DNA of 64,000 nucleotides from Myrica gale (lineage: Eukaryota; Streptophyta; Magnoliopsida; Fagales; Myricaceae): positions 9,406,501 to 9,470,500 of the forward strand of contig OZ005609.1 in NCBI GenBank assembly GCA_963930655.1, read 5' to 3'. The stretch's first letter is position 1. Each line of letters opens with the position of its first letter. The translations under genes and the position numbers were made by a program. The notes beneath the pieces were generated by a model that searched no databases, was not told the origin of the DNA, and saw nothing but the letters and a program-made list of their open reading frames with translations. Shown here piece by piece: positions 47,007 through 58,305 of the stretch.

Positions 47007-50000
47007 ATGTCGAACGCCGTTGCGAATGGCCTGGCGGGCGCGGGAGGTGGTATCATTGCTCAGATCATTACTTATCCCCTGCAGACGGTACCTAATCCCA
47101 CTCCTCTCTCTCTGATTGTGCACTACACTTCTCACCATCTACTTTCTTCTGGAATTCGGTTCGCGATTCCTCCTGTGGATACGCTGATTGCAGGTGAATA
47201 CGCGTCAACAGACGGAGAGAGTGGCCAAGAAAGGGTTGCGCAATTCCGGTGGAGGTTTGCCCGCTTCAAAAAGCCATGCAGCTGCTCCTGCTGGCACTCT
47301 TCTTCAAATCCTCGAGGTTTCTTTGATATTTACTCTTTAAAACTATAAAAAGATAAAGGATAAAGACAGTAGAAAGTTCTCCCGTCCCGACTAGGCCGAC
47401 TTCTTTCCTTTTGGATGATATCAGGTCATAAGAACCGAAGGTTTGGGTGGACTTTACAGTGGCCTTAAGCCGTCTCTTCTTGGAACTGCTGCTTCACAGG
47501 TTAGCCTATTTGACCTTTTAAATATTTCGCATCTCTTATCTTTTATTTATTCTTTATAATCATCTCCCCGTTTTATATATTTTTTCTTTTATTGCCTCTA
47601 AGTCTTACACTCTTACCCCTGTACTACATGCATAAAATCATTAAATCCAGTATTATAAATTGGCGTTTGGTCGGCGATATTTTGCTGCAATTACGCTGTG
47701 CCTCTTTAGTTGGTTTAGTGGAAGATTGCGAACAAATGCTTTGATAGCTGAAGTGTGTTTGAGTTGACAGTGTTAGGGAGAATAAGTGCTTCTTCCGAGG
47801 AATATTATCGTCAAATGCTTTTCCGGAACGGTTTTACTATTGGTCACATATTAGGAACAACGGAAGAGGCAAGTGGTCGTATATCAGGGTTCAGGGGATA
47901 AATACTACAATGGGAAATGCTTTCTTTCAATTTCTAAGTAAGATGCACGAGGGTGTAAGGATGAGCATTTTTTACAACAGGATATTGGTCATTCTTCCTT
48001 TGATTAGAGTGTGAGGATGGACAAACAAAGAAGACTTGGTGTTTAAGGATATCCTCCGCCAAGGTTGGCTTAATGGTAGCACTCTGGTTAGGAGCAAACA
48101 TCTATGGTTGGAGGTGAAAGTATGGATAAATATCTGATGCAGTTAAATCGGTTTAACGTTGCTAAGAGAAACTATCCCACGGAGTAATGTAAATTATACA
48201 TTTCTGTCATTACAAGTTACATGAATTTCTTGAGCAGCATGGGTACTTCCAGGAAAATATAAATAATGTGGTATTTTGGGAAACTTCCGGCATATGTACT
48301 GTACAGTTAACCATTGTTACTAGTATGACCTCTTAAGAACTTGTGAAAGTACTTATCATTTGCCTAGAAGATGTAAGCACTTCCAATATGAGCATGTTTT
48401 TGTTCTCATTGTGGTAAGTTTATAAAATTATGACTTGCATATATATGTACATCCATATTGTCAGTGTTAATCAAGGAAAAAGAAAATAAAATCTCTTCCT
48501 TAATGTTTCCTTGTTTGGTCCATGACATGGACCATGCAAAGAAGCATTGTGGTTGAACTGTTCATACCTTTATAAGCACTTCTATATGGTATCTGTGTTG
48601 GTTAGCTAATCAAGTTGCCTCTGACACTGGATTCTATGCGTGGTGCCAGGGAGTGTATTACTATTTTTATCAGGTCTTCAAAAACAATGCAGAGGCCATT
48701 GCAGCTGCCCGTAAAGAGAAAGGACATGGAGATGGTACTGTTGGCATGTTCTCTTGGCTTGTTGTGGCAGCCATTGCTGGGTAAAGAATCGGTTCTAATG
48801 GCATCAAGACAGCACTACCCTTAAACATTACTTTATTTTTATTGAATTTACGTATCGAGGGACTTTGGAGGTTCATGTAAGAGCTTTGTTGAGCCAGGAC
48901 CGGAGGCTAATCAGTCCCCAACCGGCTATCACATGAGTGATAGTCAAAGTCAGGATTTAGTGTGAACTGGGTAGAGGTAGTCCTGCCTCCTCCTTATTTG
49001 TTATGACTAGGTCTTGCTTTGGATGGTAACATCTAGACGTGTCTTATCTTGCAGCTCCTTGAACGTGTTGCTCACTAATCCTATTTGGGTTATTGTGACT
49101 CGTATGCAGGTGCCTTTTCATTTTTAAGTCCACAATTAGTACTTGTTCTAATTCCTTACAATTTCAGTTTCTAATGCTTTAGTCAAATCCTTTCAGTTGT
49201 TAGGTATTTGTCTCTTTTTGGTTTGTGGGTAATTTTGTAATCAAATGTTCATATGAGCAATTTAATTCCTTAACCATCTTTGTGCTACAGCGAACTATTT
49301 GCATTTAGCTGTCCTTTTTTTTGAACTTTACTTCTGAAAGAAGCAAAGTATGTCTGCATCTTTGCAATTTTTTGCCTGATGTTTTTAATGAATGGTTAAT
49401 GATGTTTTCTCTCGGTTTAGTGATGAGGCGACTAATGGTATGTACTTAACATATATTGTGTCTAGTACAGATTTGATGCATGCTCCAATGTACCTTTTTG
49501 CCCACGCGTGTATCATATAGCTTGGTTTAGCCCATAGGTCTTCAGCTTGAATCATGGTAGCCGCTATTTGTTGATTTCTCTTGTTTTGCACATACAAGGC
49601 TCTCCTTCGAACCATGGTTGGTAGGGGACTTGCATCATGTGAGTTTAAGTGTCTAATATGAAGCTTCTAACAACTTAGAGACGCTATCACATTCATACAC
49701 ACATTATAGAGACACATTTGCAGGTTGTTCATACATGTTTTAATTTACATATAAGGAGTATTTTTCTGAAATTGAGTGGTTCTCTACAATTCCTTATAAC
49801 CTGTAAATGGTTTAATTAAAGTGTATGGATTACTTCCCGACCAAGAACTTTATATATGGTTTAGGGTTTGGGATTGAGGGAGTAGGTGTGGAACAGATGT
49901 GGTATCTCTGCTTTGAAAAGAAATCATATAGGCCTGTTTCCAGTAATGGTGAGGTTTAACCGTTTCTCTCTATCGCATCCTCATCCCTTCCGTGGCCATT

Positions 50001-53000
50001 TCCATCGTCGCTGATTCATCGGCAAACCTGATTCCTGTGTTATTTCGATTCCTCGTCGCGAAATCACTCACGGGTAGCATTGGCTGTCTGTGAATCGGGC
50101 GTCGACGCTGGGGGAGTCTCGGCTGTGGCTGTTGGTGAAGTGCCGACGCCATCTGATTTGGTGGACGGGTATAATTCGGGTAAGCTGATTAAGGCTTTTG
50201 ATTCTAATTCTGTGGGTGTTGATGGGAGCTCGGGTTCAGAGGTGGGGCGTGATGGGATTTTGGTGCCGTTCGAGGGTGGGGTTAACGAGATGATTGTTGA
50301 GCCATTGAGGACTTTGTATCCAGAGAATATCCATGTTGAACCTTCGCAGTGGGTGTTAGAGATGGTTTCCTCCTTTAGACATTTGGTGGGGGTGTCTTGT
50401 GTTGGGTATGAAGCTGATTTGGTGAAGCTTTTTGCGGCTTTGGAAATGGAAAGGGGGAAGGGCAGCAAGGTTTCGGGCAGGCATGGCAGTAAGTTGTTTC
50501 GGGAATTGAAAGCTTTGCAGTCTTCTGTGAATTATGAGGGTTCTGCCTCTAGTTCGAGAAGGGGTAGGAAGGGGGGGAGGGCTATAGTTATTTCTCCATG
50601 AAGCCTAAGATTATTTGTTGGAATGTGAGGGGGTTGAATGATAGCTTTAAATGTGAGAATGTGGGTAACTTGTTACGGGAGTGGAAGGGGGATTTAGTGT
50701 GCCTTCAAGAGACGAAGGTTGCTGAGGTAACTCGAGCCATGGTGAGACGTTTATGGGGTGGACCTCATGTGGATTGGAGGTGTTTGGCGGCTAATGGGGC
50801 ATCGGGAGACATTTTGTGTCTTTGGGATTCGCGGCTCTTGGAGGTGGTTGAGTCTTGTGTTGGTTTGTTCTCTATATCGCTGCTCTTCAGGAATGTTGAG
50901 GATGACGTTCGGTGGATCTTCTCGGGAGTCTATCATTGGATGAGGGGGGCAACCTTGATGAGGTTAGTGGAGCTCGGAGATCGGAGGTCTCTAGCGAACT
51001 TAATGATTTGATCACTTTGGAGGAGGTTAGCTGGAGACAAAAGTCTAGGGCTCTTTGGTTGCAGGAGGGTGACCGTTATACCAAGTTTTTCCACCGTGTT
51101 GCCAATTCTCATAGGCGGGCGAACATGATTGCGCGGTTGGAGGTGGAGGGGGAGGAGTTGGAGGATCCTGATAGGATTGCTGGGGCGATTGTCGATTACT
51201 ACACTTCATTATATGCGGAGCCGTTTGATTGGCGTCCCGCGCTTGATGGGTTGGGGTTCGATGGTATTTCGAGGGTCGACGCTGATTGGGTTGAAAGACC
51301 TTTTGATGTCGAGGAGGTTACTGGGGTGGTGCGATCGCTGAATGGGGATAAGGCTCCCGGTCCGGACGGTTTTTCTTTAGCATTCTTTCAAGCTTGTTGG
51401 GACTTCCTCAAGGATGATGTGATGCTGATGTTTAATGAGTTTGCGAGGGTGGGGAAGTTTGTTCGTAGTTTGAATTCTTCCTTTATTGTCCTTATCCCAA
51501 AGAAACAGGGGGCAGTGGATCTTAAGGACTTTCGTCCTATCAGTCTTGTGAGGGGTGTGTACAAGATTCTAGCTAAGGTGTTAGCTAACAGATTGACGGT
51601 TGTGCTGGACAAGATTATTTCTCCGTCCCAGAACGCCTTTGTTAGGGGGCGACAGATTCTTGATTCAGTGCTCGTTGCGAATGAATGCGTTGACTCCAGG
51701 TTGAGGTCGGGGGTCCCAGGGGTGCTTTGTAAGCTGGATGTTCAGAAGGCTTATGATCACGTGAATTGGAAGTTCCTCATTTATCTTCTTCGTCGATGTG
51801 GCTTTGGTGAAAAATGGTGTAATTGGATTTTGTTTTGTATTTCGACGGTGAAGTTCTCCGTTCTTGTTAACGGATGCCCGCATGGTTTTTTTGGTAGCTC
51901 GCGGGGTTTGCGGCAAGGGGATCCCCTGTCTCCTCTCCTTTTCGTGATTGTTATGGAGGCACTCAGCCGCATGCTGGGGAGGGCGGTTGAGCATGGCAGT
52001 TTAGAGGGTTTCTCGATGGGTGGTGGTCCCGGGGAGAGTGTGATTATCTCTCACTTGTTATTTGCGGACGACACTTTGGTTTTGTGCGGGGCGGTGGAAA
52101 GCCAACTTCGGAGTCTTAGATGCCTCCTTCTGTGCTTTGAGGCGGTCTCGGGTCTTAGAATTAACTTGTCTAAGTCCGAGGTAATCCACATAGGTAATGT
52201 TGAGAATGTTCATGCTTTGGCAGGTATCTTGGAGTGCGGGGTGTCTTCCTTACCTATGAAATACTTGGGGCTTCCTTTGGGGGCTAGCTTTAAGAGCGCG
52301 CAGATTTGGGATGGTATTCTCGAGAGGATGGGGAGAACGCTCGCTGGTTGGAAGCGCATGTATCTTTCCAAAGGGGGTAGGCTCACTCTCATCAAGTCTA
52401 CTCTGTCTAGTCTCCCGACTTATTTCCTGTCCTTGTTTCCTATTCCGGTGGCGGTGGCGAATAGGTTGAAAAAGCTCCAGAGAGACTTCCTCTGGGGTAG
52501 TGATGATAATGTGCGCAAGTTTCATCTCCTGAATTGGGAGGCGGTGTGCTCCCCTCTCGAGTTTGGGGGGTTGGGGCTTCGTCGGATTTCGCATCTGAAT
52601 AGAGCTTTATTGTGCAAATGGTTGTGACGCTTTGTGCAGGAGCGAGGCAGTCTTTGGCGCGGGGTCATTGTTGCTAAGTATGGGTGTGATGCCGGTGGAT
52701 GGAGAACTACCCCTTGCAGGGGACCTTATGGTGTTAGTCTCTGGAGATTCATTAGTAGGTGTTGGCCCGCCTTTAGCCAACACTCAAGATTCCTGGTCGG
52801 CAGTGGCTCGAGGGTGAGCTTTTGACATGATTGGTGGTGCGGGGATAAACCGTTATCTGTGGCCTTCCCAGGTGTTTATTCATTGTCTCGGTGCAAGGTG
52901 GCAATGGTGGCGGACTGTTTGGCGGGGCAGGCTGGTAATGTTGTTTGGAATGTCCCCTTCCTTAGATCTGCTAATGATTGGGAGGTGGAAGATTTCTCCG

Positions 53001-56000
53001 CCTTCTTTTCCTTATTGTATGGCACTTCGATTCGTTGGGGGGAGGAAGATAGGTTGTCTTGGGCGGGTACTAAGAAGGGCGTCTATTCGGTTTGTTCTAT
53101 GTATTCTCTTCTTGCGGGGGGGAACAGATTGTCCTTTCCTTGGAAAATCGTATGGAGATCGAAATGCCCTATGAGAGTCTCCTTTTTTGTTTGGGAGGCT
53201 ATGCATGGCAAAATTCTCACTACTGATAATCTTAGGAGAAGAGGAATTTGCATCGTTGACTGGTGTTACCTTTGCTGTGGGGATGGAGAGTCGGTTGATC
53301 ATGTACTCCTTCATTGTCCTTTGGCACGTGGTCTTTGGAATCACATCTTTAACATTGCGAATTTTCATTGGGTGATGCCGGAGAAGGTGGTGGATGTGTT
53401 GTGGTGTTGGCATCGGAGGCTTCATAACCCGTTCGCCAAGGCTATTTGGAGAATGATTCCTTTATGCATTTGGTGGTGCCTTTGGAGGGAAAGAAACTCT
53501 AGATGTTTTGAGGCTGTTTTGTTGACTTTGGATAAGCTTCAGAGTTTGTTGTTATTTACCCTGTTTTCTTGGGCTAATGTAATGTTAGGATGCCCTTTTT
53601 TGGATTTTCCAGATTTCCTTAGCTTTGTTGCTTGTTTGGACTAAGCGTTTTCGGTATAGATCCTTGTACGGTTCTCGCTTTTGAATAAGATTGGCTTATT
53701 TATAAAAAAAAAAAAATATGGTTTACAATGCAATAAAGACTTGATCCACCCACCAATTACTATGGTTTTAGACCCACACTCAAGCTGAAAGAAAGATTAT
53801 GGATTCAAGGAGGGAGGCTCTACTAAGAGAAGCTTCCGAAGGAAGTTTGACAGATTCGACTTTGACAGACAAATTGGCTGAACTTGATACAGAAAAACCT
53901 CGTCCATTTGGAACTCTGCATGCGGTTAGTTCTTCTCTACTCACTCCTTTTTGGTTTTGGTTGCAAGATGACTCATCTTTTCGAATCCAGGTTACTTTTG
54001 CATCAATTTTGCGTTGTGATTTAATACTCCAAGAATATAGTTCCAAATATGCCAAATGAAAATATATATTATATCTGCCAGTGCTTGAGCGATTTGTTTT
54101 GCATTGGTCTGAGTTCCACTAGTGAGTGGGCAGATTTTGTTCGTGCTATGCCAAGCAGGAAGACTGGTTGCATCTTTAAAAATAATTCTCAAAATTCCAC
54201 AAGTGGATTGGAGGTCCTCTGATAATCTTGCTTGCAAGGTCTATTGTCACCTTCAACCTCTCAGCCTGAAATCTAGGAGTTGCAACTTTTCTAACATATG
54301 GCGATCAATGATGAATTTGTACTTATAATGCGTCTCGCAAATCTCATATTGATATTCATATGATTCTGTTTCTGCTGTTAACTCTTCCATTTGGATGTAA
54401 TTGAACATCAATGTGGACCCGAGTCTACATACTGTTGCTGACTCGAGGATAAACTCATGGTTAAATTGTGTGACGTGCCATTACAGATTGAACAAAATTG
54501 AGGTGACTGGAATATTCCTACTAATATTAACTTTAGAGATTTACATGATAAATGTTAGATGATAATCTTTTTTGTTTACTATTTGAGAAATAAAATGGGC
54601 AAAATGAAGCTTTGGCTGGATATCTTGTAGGTTTGTGTTTTAAGTTTTAGAGGAAGAGAGACCCTTTTAGACTTATAGAGGAAGTAAACTCCAGAAGTTT
54701 TATGTCACTACGATGACAAACCCTATTTCAAGCTGTCCCTCCTCATTGCCCTATTGTTTTTGGTTTTTGTTTAATTATTCGTTTATTGGTTTTTATCTAT
54801 GCTTCTTATCACTGTTCTTCATGCATGCATTGCTGGGTAGGTAAGCGAGGTTTATAATGAAGCAGGAATTACTGGATTCTGGAGAGGTCTTGTTCCGACA
54901 CTTATTATGGTTAGCATTTATTAACAATGAAATCGCATTTGCATGTGCTGTCGAGTCACTTTGGGTATAATAGTGGTGATTCCATTACCAGGTGTGCAAT
55001 CCATCGATTCAGTTCATGATTTATGAGAGCTTGTTAAAGCATCTAAGGGAAAAGCATGCAGCAAACAAGCAGGGATCAAAAGCCATATCGCCTTTGGAGG
55101 TATAAGGTCCTTTTTCAAATGATAGATTTGGAAAGACTTGTTCAATCTTTTGCTAATGGGTCTTCTTCTTTTTTTTGTTCATTTCTAACAGTATGTGATT
55201 TTCATGATTCAATGTGGGCCGCCTTAGCCACAAAGAATCTCTCTCTCTCTCACACTTGCTCTTAATTCTCTTGTGAAAAGGTTTTTTTATCAGGGGCCTT
55301 GGCAAAGTTGGGTGCAACAGTCGCAACATACCCCTTGTTAGTGGTCAAGGTAAAGTGAAATGCTAGTCTGATTTATAATCTTACTCTGTTGAGCAGGAAA
55401 AAGTGGGTGGGTGGGGGGGGCCTGAAGAGAAGAGCCTAACTTCTCTATCGCACATCCTTATCTCTTTTTGGATAATACCTCTCAACTGTTGCATGCAGAA
55501 TACCATAGTATGCTTTTGCAATAGTATGTGTCCTTTTGAGGCTTCTTCTTGATTGTTCATTTTGAACGCCTATGCAGTCAAGACTACAAGCAAAGCAGGA
55601 GATTGGTGGGAACATCTCATTAAGATACTCAGGTTTTCAGCTGTCTACTATTTATCACTGTTTTGTCTTCCTCCTGATCATTATATCCATGACATTGCAT
55701 TTGCTAGACAGATTGATCTTCTTTCCTCAGCTGGTACCCTTATTTTCTTATTTGCCAGAGACATGTCTACAAAAACTGGGGTTATGGTGGTTTTTTTATA
55801 TTATTGGTTGACTCAATATATGTTTGGGGGATTACGTACACTAGGTATTGGTTTTTTTGGTTTCCAGTTTGTTGGAACTTTATTTTTCTTTTCTTGTACA
55901 TTGGCACACACACAAGCTCATAATTTTTTTGGTTCAATTACTTTGCTGAATTAATCATCTCTTCTCATGCCTGCATTTATAACCTTCTCTAGGGTTTAGC

Positions 56001-56666
56001 AGAATTACAACAGCCTCCCTCCTTGGTTGATATTATTAAAATGAATTCCCACAAGATCAGAAACACATCACTGTTAAGCATCTCTGTTGAACTGCCCCTG
56101 ACATTAACAGTTCTATTGGAGACAGAGAATGATGGCAATGAAGTAATGGGATTTGGCTCTAGCTATCTCTTTCAACTTTTCTTTAATTCCTAGAGTGGGG
56201 AGAAACATATACAACTAGTTGACAACCGATATACTATCATATCCAAGACAACTTTGCCAAAAAACGACAAATATTAAAAAACAGATGACCTTAATTAGTG
56301 GGGGAACACATAGGAAGAACCCCCCCAAAAATAAATAGATAAATAAATGGCAGACTTTTTAGAGTTATTTCAACCATAAGAGGGGCACGGATACTTCTGT
56401 TCTGTACATGTAAAATGTGATAAACCATCAGTTCCACTGGTGGCGAAAGTTCTAACTTGTATCTTTGCAGCACAGGCACTATTGACGCAATAGTTAAAAT
56501 GATCCGCTACGAAGGTTTGCGTTGCTTTTACAAGGGAATGAGCACCAAGATAATACAGAGTGTTTTTGCCGCTTCTGTACTTTTCATGATCAAGGAGGAG
56601 CTTGTCAAGTTATACATGATGCTGGCACAAAGAAGCCGGAAAATTACATTGAACATAGTGAAATGA
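47007..56666 (+). CDS. PXN: Peroxisomal NAD carrier (mitochondrial carrier family)
   Basis: Peroxisomal membrane carrier that imports NAD+ in exchange for AMP, supporting beta-oxidation. Exons: 47007-47087, 47194-47316, 47425-47499, 48650-48780, 49055-49109, 53772-53924, 54841-54909, 54992-55099, 55281-55349, 55578-55632, 56476-56666. They sum to 1110 nt (369 aa) and all junctions are GT-AG in phase. Three carrier repeats are marked by YPLQTVNTR (residue 23), NPIWVIVTRMQ (about 146) and YPLLVVKSRLQ (about 277). The long hydrophilic loop between repeats 2 and 3 (Asp/Glu/Thr-rich, exon 6) is typical of PXN. The sequence resembles Arabidopsis PXN (At2g39970) throughout, as remembered. Intron 5 is 4.66 kb because of a LINE. 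The C-terminal tail after LVKLYMML is not conserved as far as I recall. Confidence 0.93.
50080..50601 (+). pseudogene. LINE ORF1 C-terminal part
   Basis: 173 codons ending in a basic stretch (SSRRGRKGGRAIVISP) right before ORF2, as in plant L1 elements. The N-terminal DUF4283-like and zinc-knuckle parts are absent. Its TGA overlaps the ORF2 start codon by ATGA, a stop-start arrangement suited to reinitiation. Confidence 0.6.
50598..53644 (+). pseudogene. LINE ORF2: truncated endonuclease, reverse transcriptase, zf-RVT
   Basis: The endonuclease begins at 50598 and is lost by about 50940. The RT part starts with the usual linker (SWRQKSRALWLQEGD). It continues through KAPGPDGF, the FRPISL block, SQNAFVRGRQILD, GLRQGDPLSP and FADDTLVL. 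The zf-RVT domain (52859-53644) has PWKIVWRSKCPMRVSFFVWEA-type residues and a Cys/His-rich DHVLLHCP segment. Nonsense codons at 52625 and 52823 plus the internal deletion make it non-functional. Confidence 0.85.
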
Positions 56667-56669
56667 CAG

Positions 56670-58300
56670 CTTCACTGCAAAGAGGGAAATTCCCGTCCCT
56701 GCGGCTCCCCGAGTTTGCAAGTTGTTGCTTGAAATTGTGATTTTGGCTATTGGAATACCATGCTTAATACAATAGCACTAAAGGTCTCTGTCACCAGGTG
56801 CCCACCTGCTGACACTACATTTATTTTTCTCTTTTCTTCTTTCTTTCCCCTATTGATTGTATTTTATAATATCTGATTATTTTGTTGCGGGGGACATTTG
56901 ATTAAAAGGTAAATATTGCTCTATGGAAATTACTTCTGGAGAATTGAGAAACAGCTAGCTTCATGGTATTATTTCACTTAGTAATTCTTCCACATTCCTG
57001 GACATCATTACTTAAGATCTTTTACACATTATGCTATTGAAAATGAACTCCGTCCCCTTGAATGGATCTCTGTTTATATTTTCTTTTCCCACTTATGTGT
57101 GGTGGAAGTCTGATACCAAATACCCATGCTTTTATTCCTTCAAGTTCATGGTGCTAGCTTGAGCATGCAAGGTCCATTCTGAAGAACAGAGTACTTGAGA
57201 ACTGCATCAAATTTAATGCACTTGCCATTGCTGAATGATTCTACTCTTTTAATTTGCAGTTAAAAACAAATCATCTGAAAATATCTCCTAGCGTCAAACC
57301 GACAATCCTTTTTGTTGTTGTCTATGATTTTTCCTTCCTAATTAAAATGGGTAATAGCCTCCGTATTTCAAAGGTGGTCATGTAAACTCGAACTGAGTTA
57401 GCGGTTTTAGCTTGTTAGACTGGGTCGACCCTGATAAGCTCCGCAAACCCGGTTTGTCAAATTTATTAATTTTTTAGCGCATTTATTTTACTACTTTTCT
57501 GTTGTGAATTTTAGTTTTTTCCAGCTCATTTTGTTGCAAGGACAAACCATTACTTTTTGATCCTTTAATTCGTCGTCTATCAATTAATATATATATATAT
57601 AAGTTATTTGTATTCAAAAATCATCTAAACTATTAACTATCCAATGTAAAATTTGTTTGTCCCTAAGGGTTCTTTCCCCATACAAGTCAGAGATTTCGAG
57701 AGTTGGTAACGAGTCCAATAAAAATGAACCAAACCATTTTTGCCCAAACTTGACCGACCCTACCCACAGGTTCCCCGATCGAAAAATCGAACTATAAATT
57801 CTACGATCAATTTAAAAATTAAAAGACTATTTGTTAAAAGGAATAAAACCTAGGAAAAAAAATTAGTACTTAACCCAATAATGGAGAGGCCCAGCAAGTG
57901 GTGTGCGGAATACCAAAAATGACCTAAAGCTTTTTTTTTTTTTTTTCTAAGCAAATGACCTAAAGCTTAACAAGGCGAAATACAACGTGGGGGAAAAACA
58001 GTGAGCTTTTTAGGTGGTGGTCTACAAATTCAGTCGAACTCATTACAAATGGTTATATGGAATGGCAACGCACTTGCATGACCTCCATGCTGCATAAAGC
58101 TGCTGTAAAAGAACGGAAAAACAATAATTCATTCACGTCTGTAAACCATATACACATAAATTCCTACTTCACATTTTTTGCTCTGACTTTAACAATCAAT
58201 AATGAACAAAGTAGAGGAAGAAGATTGCAGCGAGCATTGTTATATCCCTCTGGACAAGAAATTTGTATACTAAATCTTCTAGCTTACCCAAAAGTGTTGC
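56670..58300. other. Convergent 3' spacer between PXN and ABC1K3
   Basis: The two genes converge here and the spacer should contain both 3' UTRs. No further gene seen. A (ta)n microsatellite lies near 57588-57601, and a small retroposon-tail footprint at 57917-57968. Confidence 0.4.
57917..57968. mobile_element. Minimal SINE-tail insertion with 16-bp target duplication
   Basis: aaatgacctaaagctt occurs at 57917-57932 and again, perfectly, at 57953-57968. The 20 bp between are 14 T followed by ctaagc. The end resembles the 3' end of the SINE at 1897 (poly-T then ctaggc), so it looks like a copy of that family reduced to its last six bases plus A-tail, minus orientation. Confidence 0.65.
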
Positions 58301-58305
58301 GATTG

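Larger units (their letters stand above)
49854..53725 (+). mobile_element. L1-type LINE inserted in intron 5 of PXN
   Basis: Body 49864-53715, sense to the host gene, ending in a run of 13 A. Perfect 10-bp target duplications atatggttta flank it at 49854-49863 and 53716-53725. The end of ORF1 (50080-50601) overlaps the ORF2 ATG (50598) in an ATGA junction. The apurinic-type endonuclease start (WNVRGLND, CLQETK) is cut off near 50940 by an internal deletion. The deletion joins it, in another frame, to the RT region. From 50912 to 53644 one frame encodes the RT (FADD at residues 384-387 of that frame) and the C-terminal zf-RVT domain. Two TGA codons (52625-52627 and 52823-52825) interrupt it, each where Trp is expected. 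It is recent but dead. Confidence 0.92.

Noticed and set aside
50080..50601. Separate host gene inside the PXN intron
   Set aside because: It ends in an ATGA overlap with the LINE ORF2 start and lies inside the LINE target duplications, so it is LINE ORF1.
55553..55954. 133-codon open frame as an independent protein
   Set aside because: Its first part is PXN exon 10 in another frame; the rest is intron 10 sequence.
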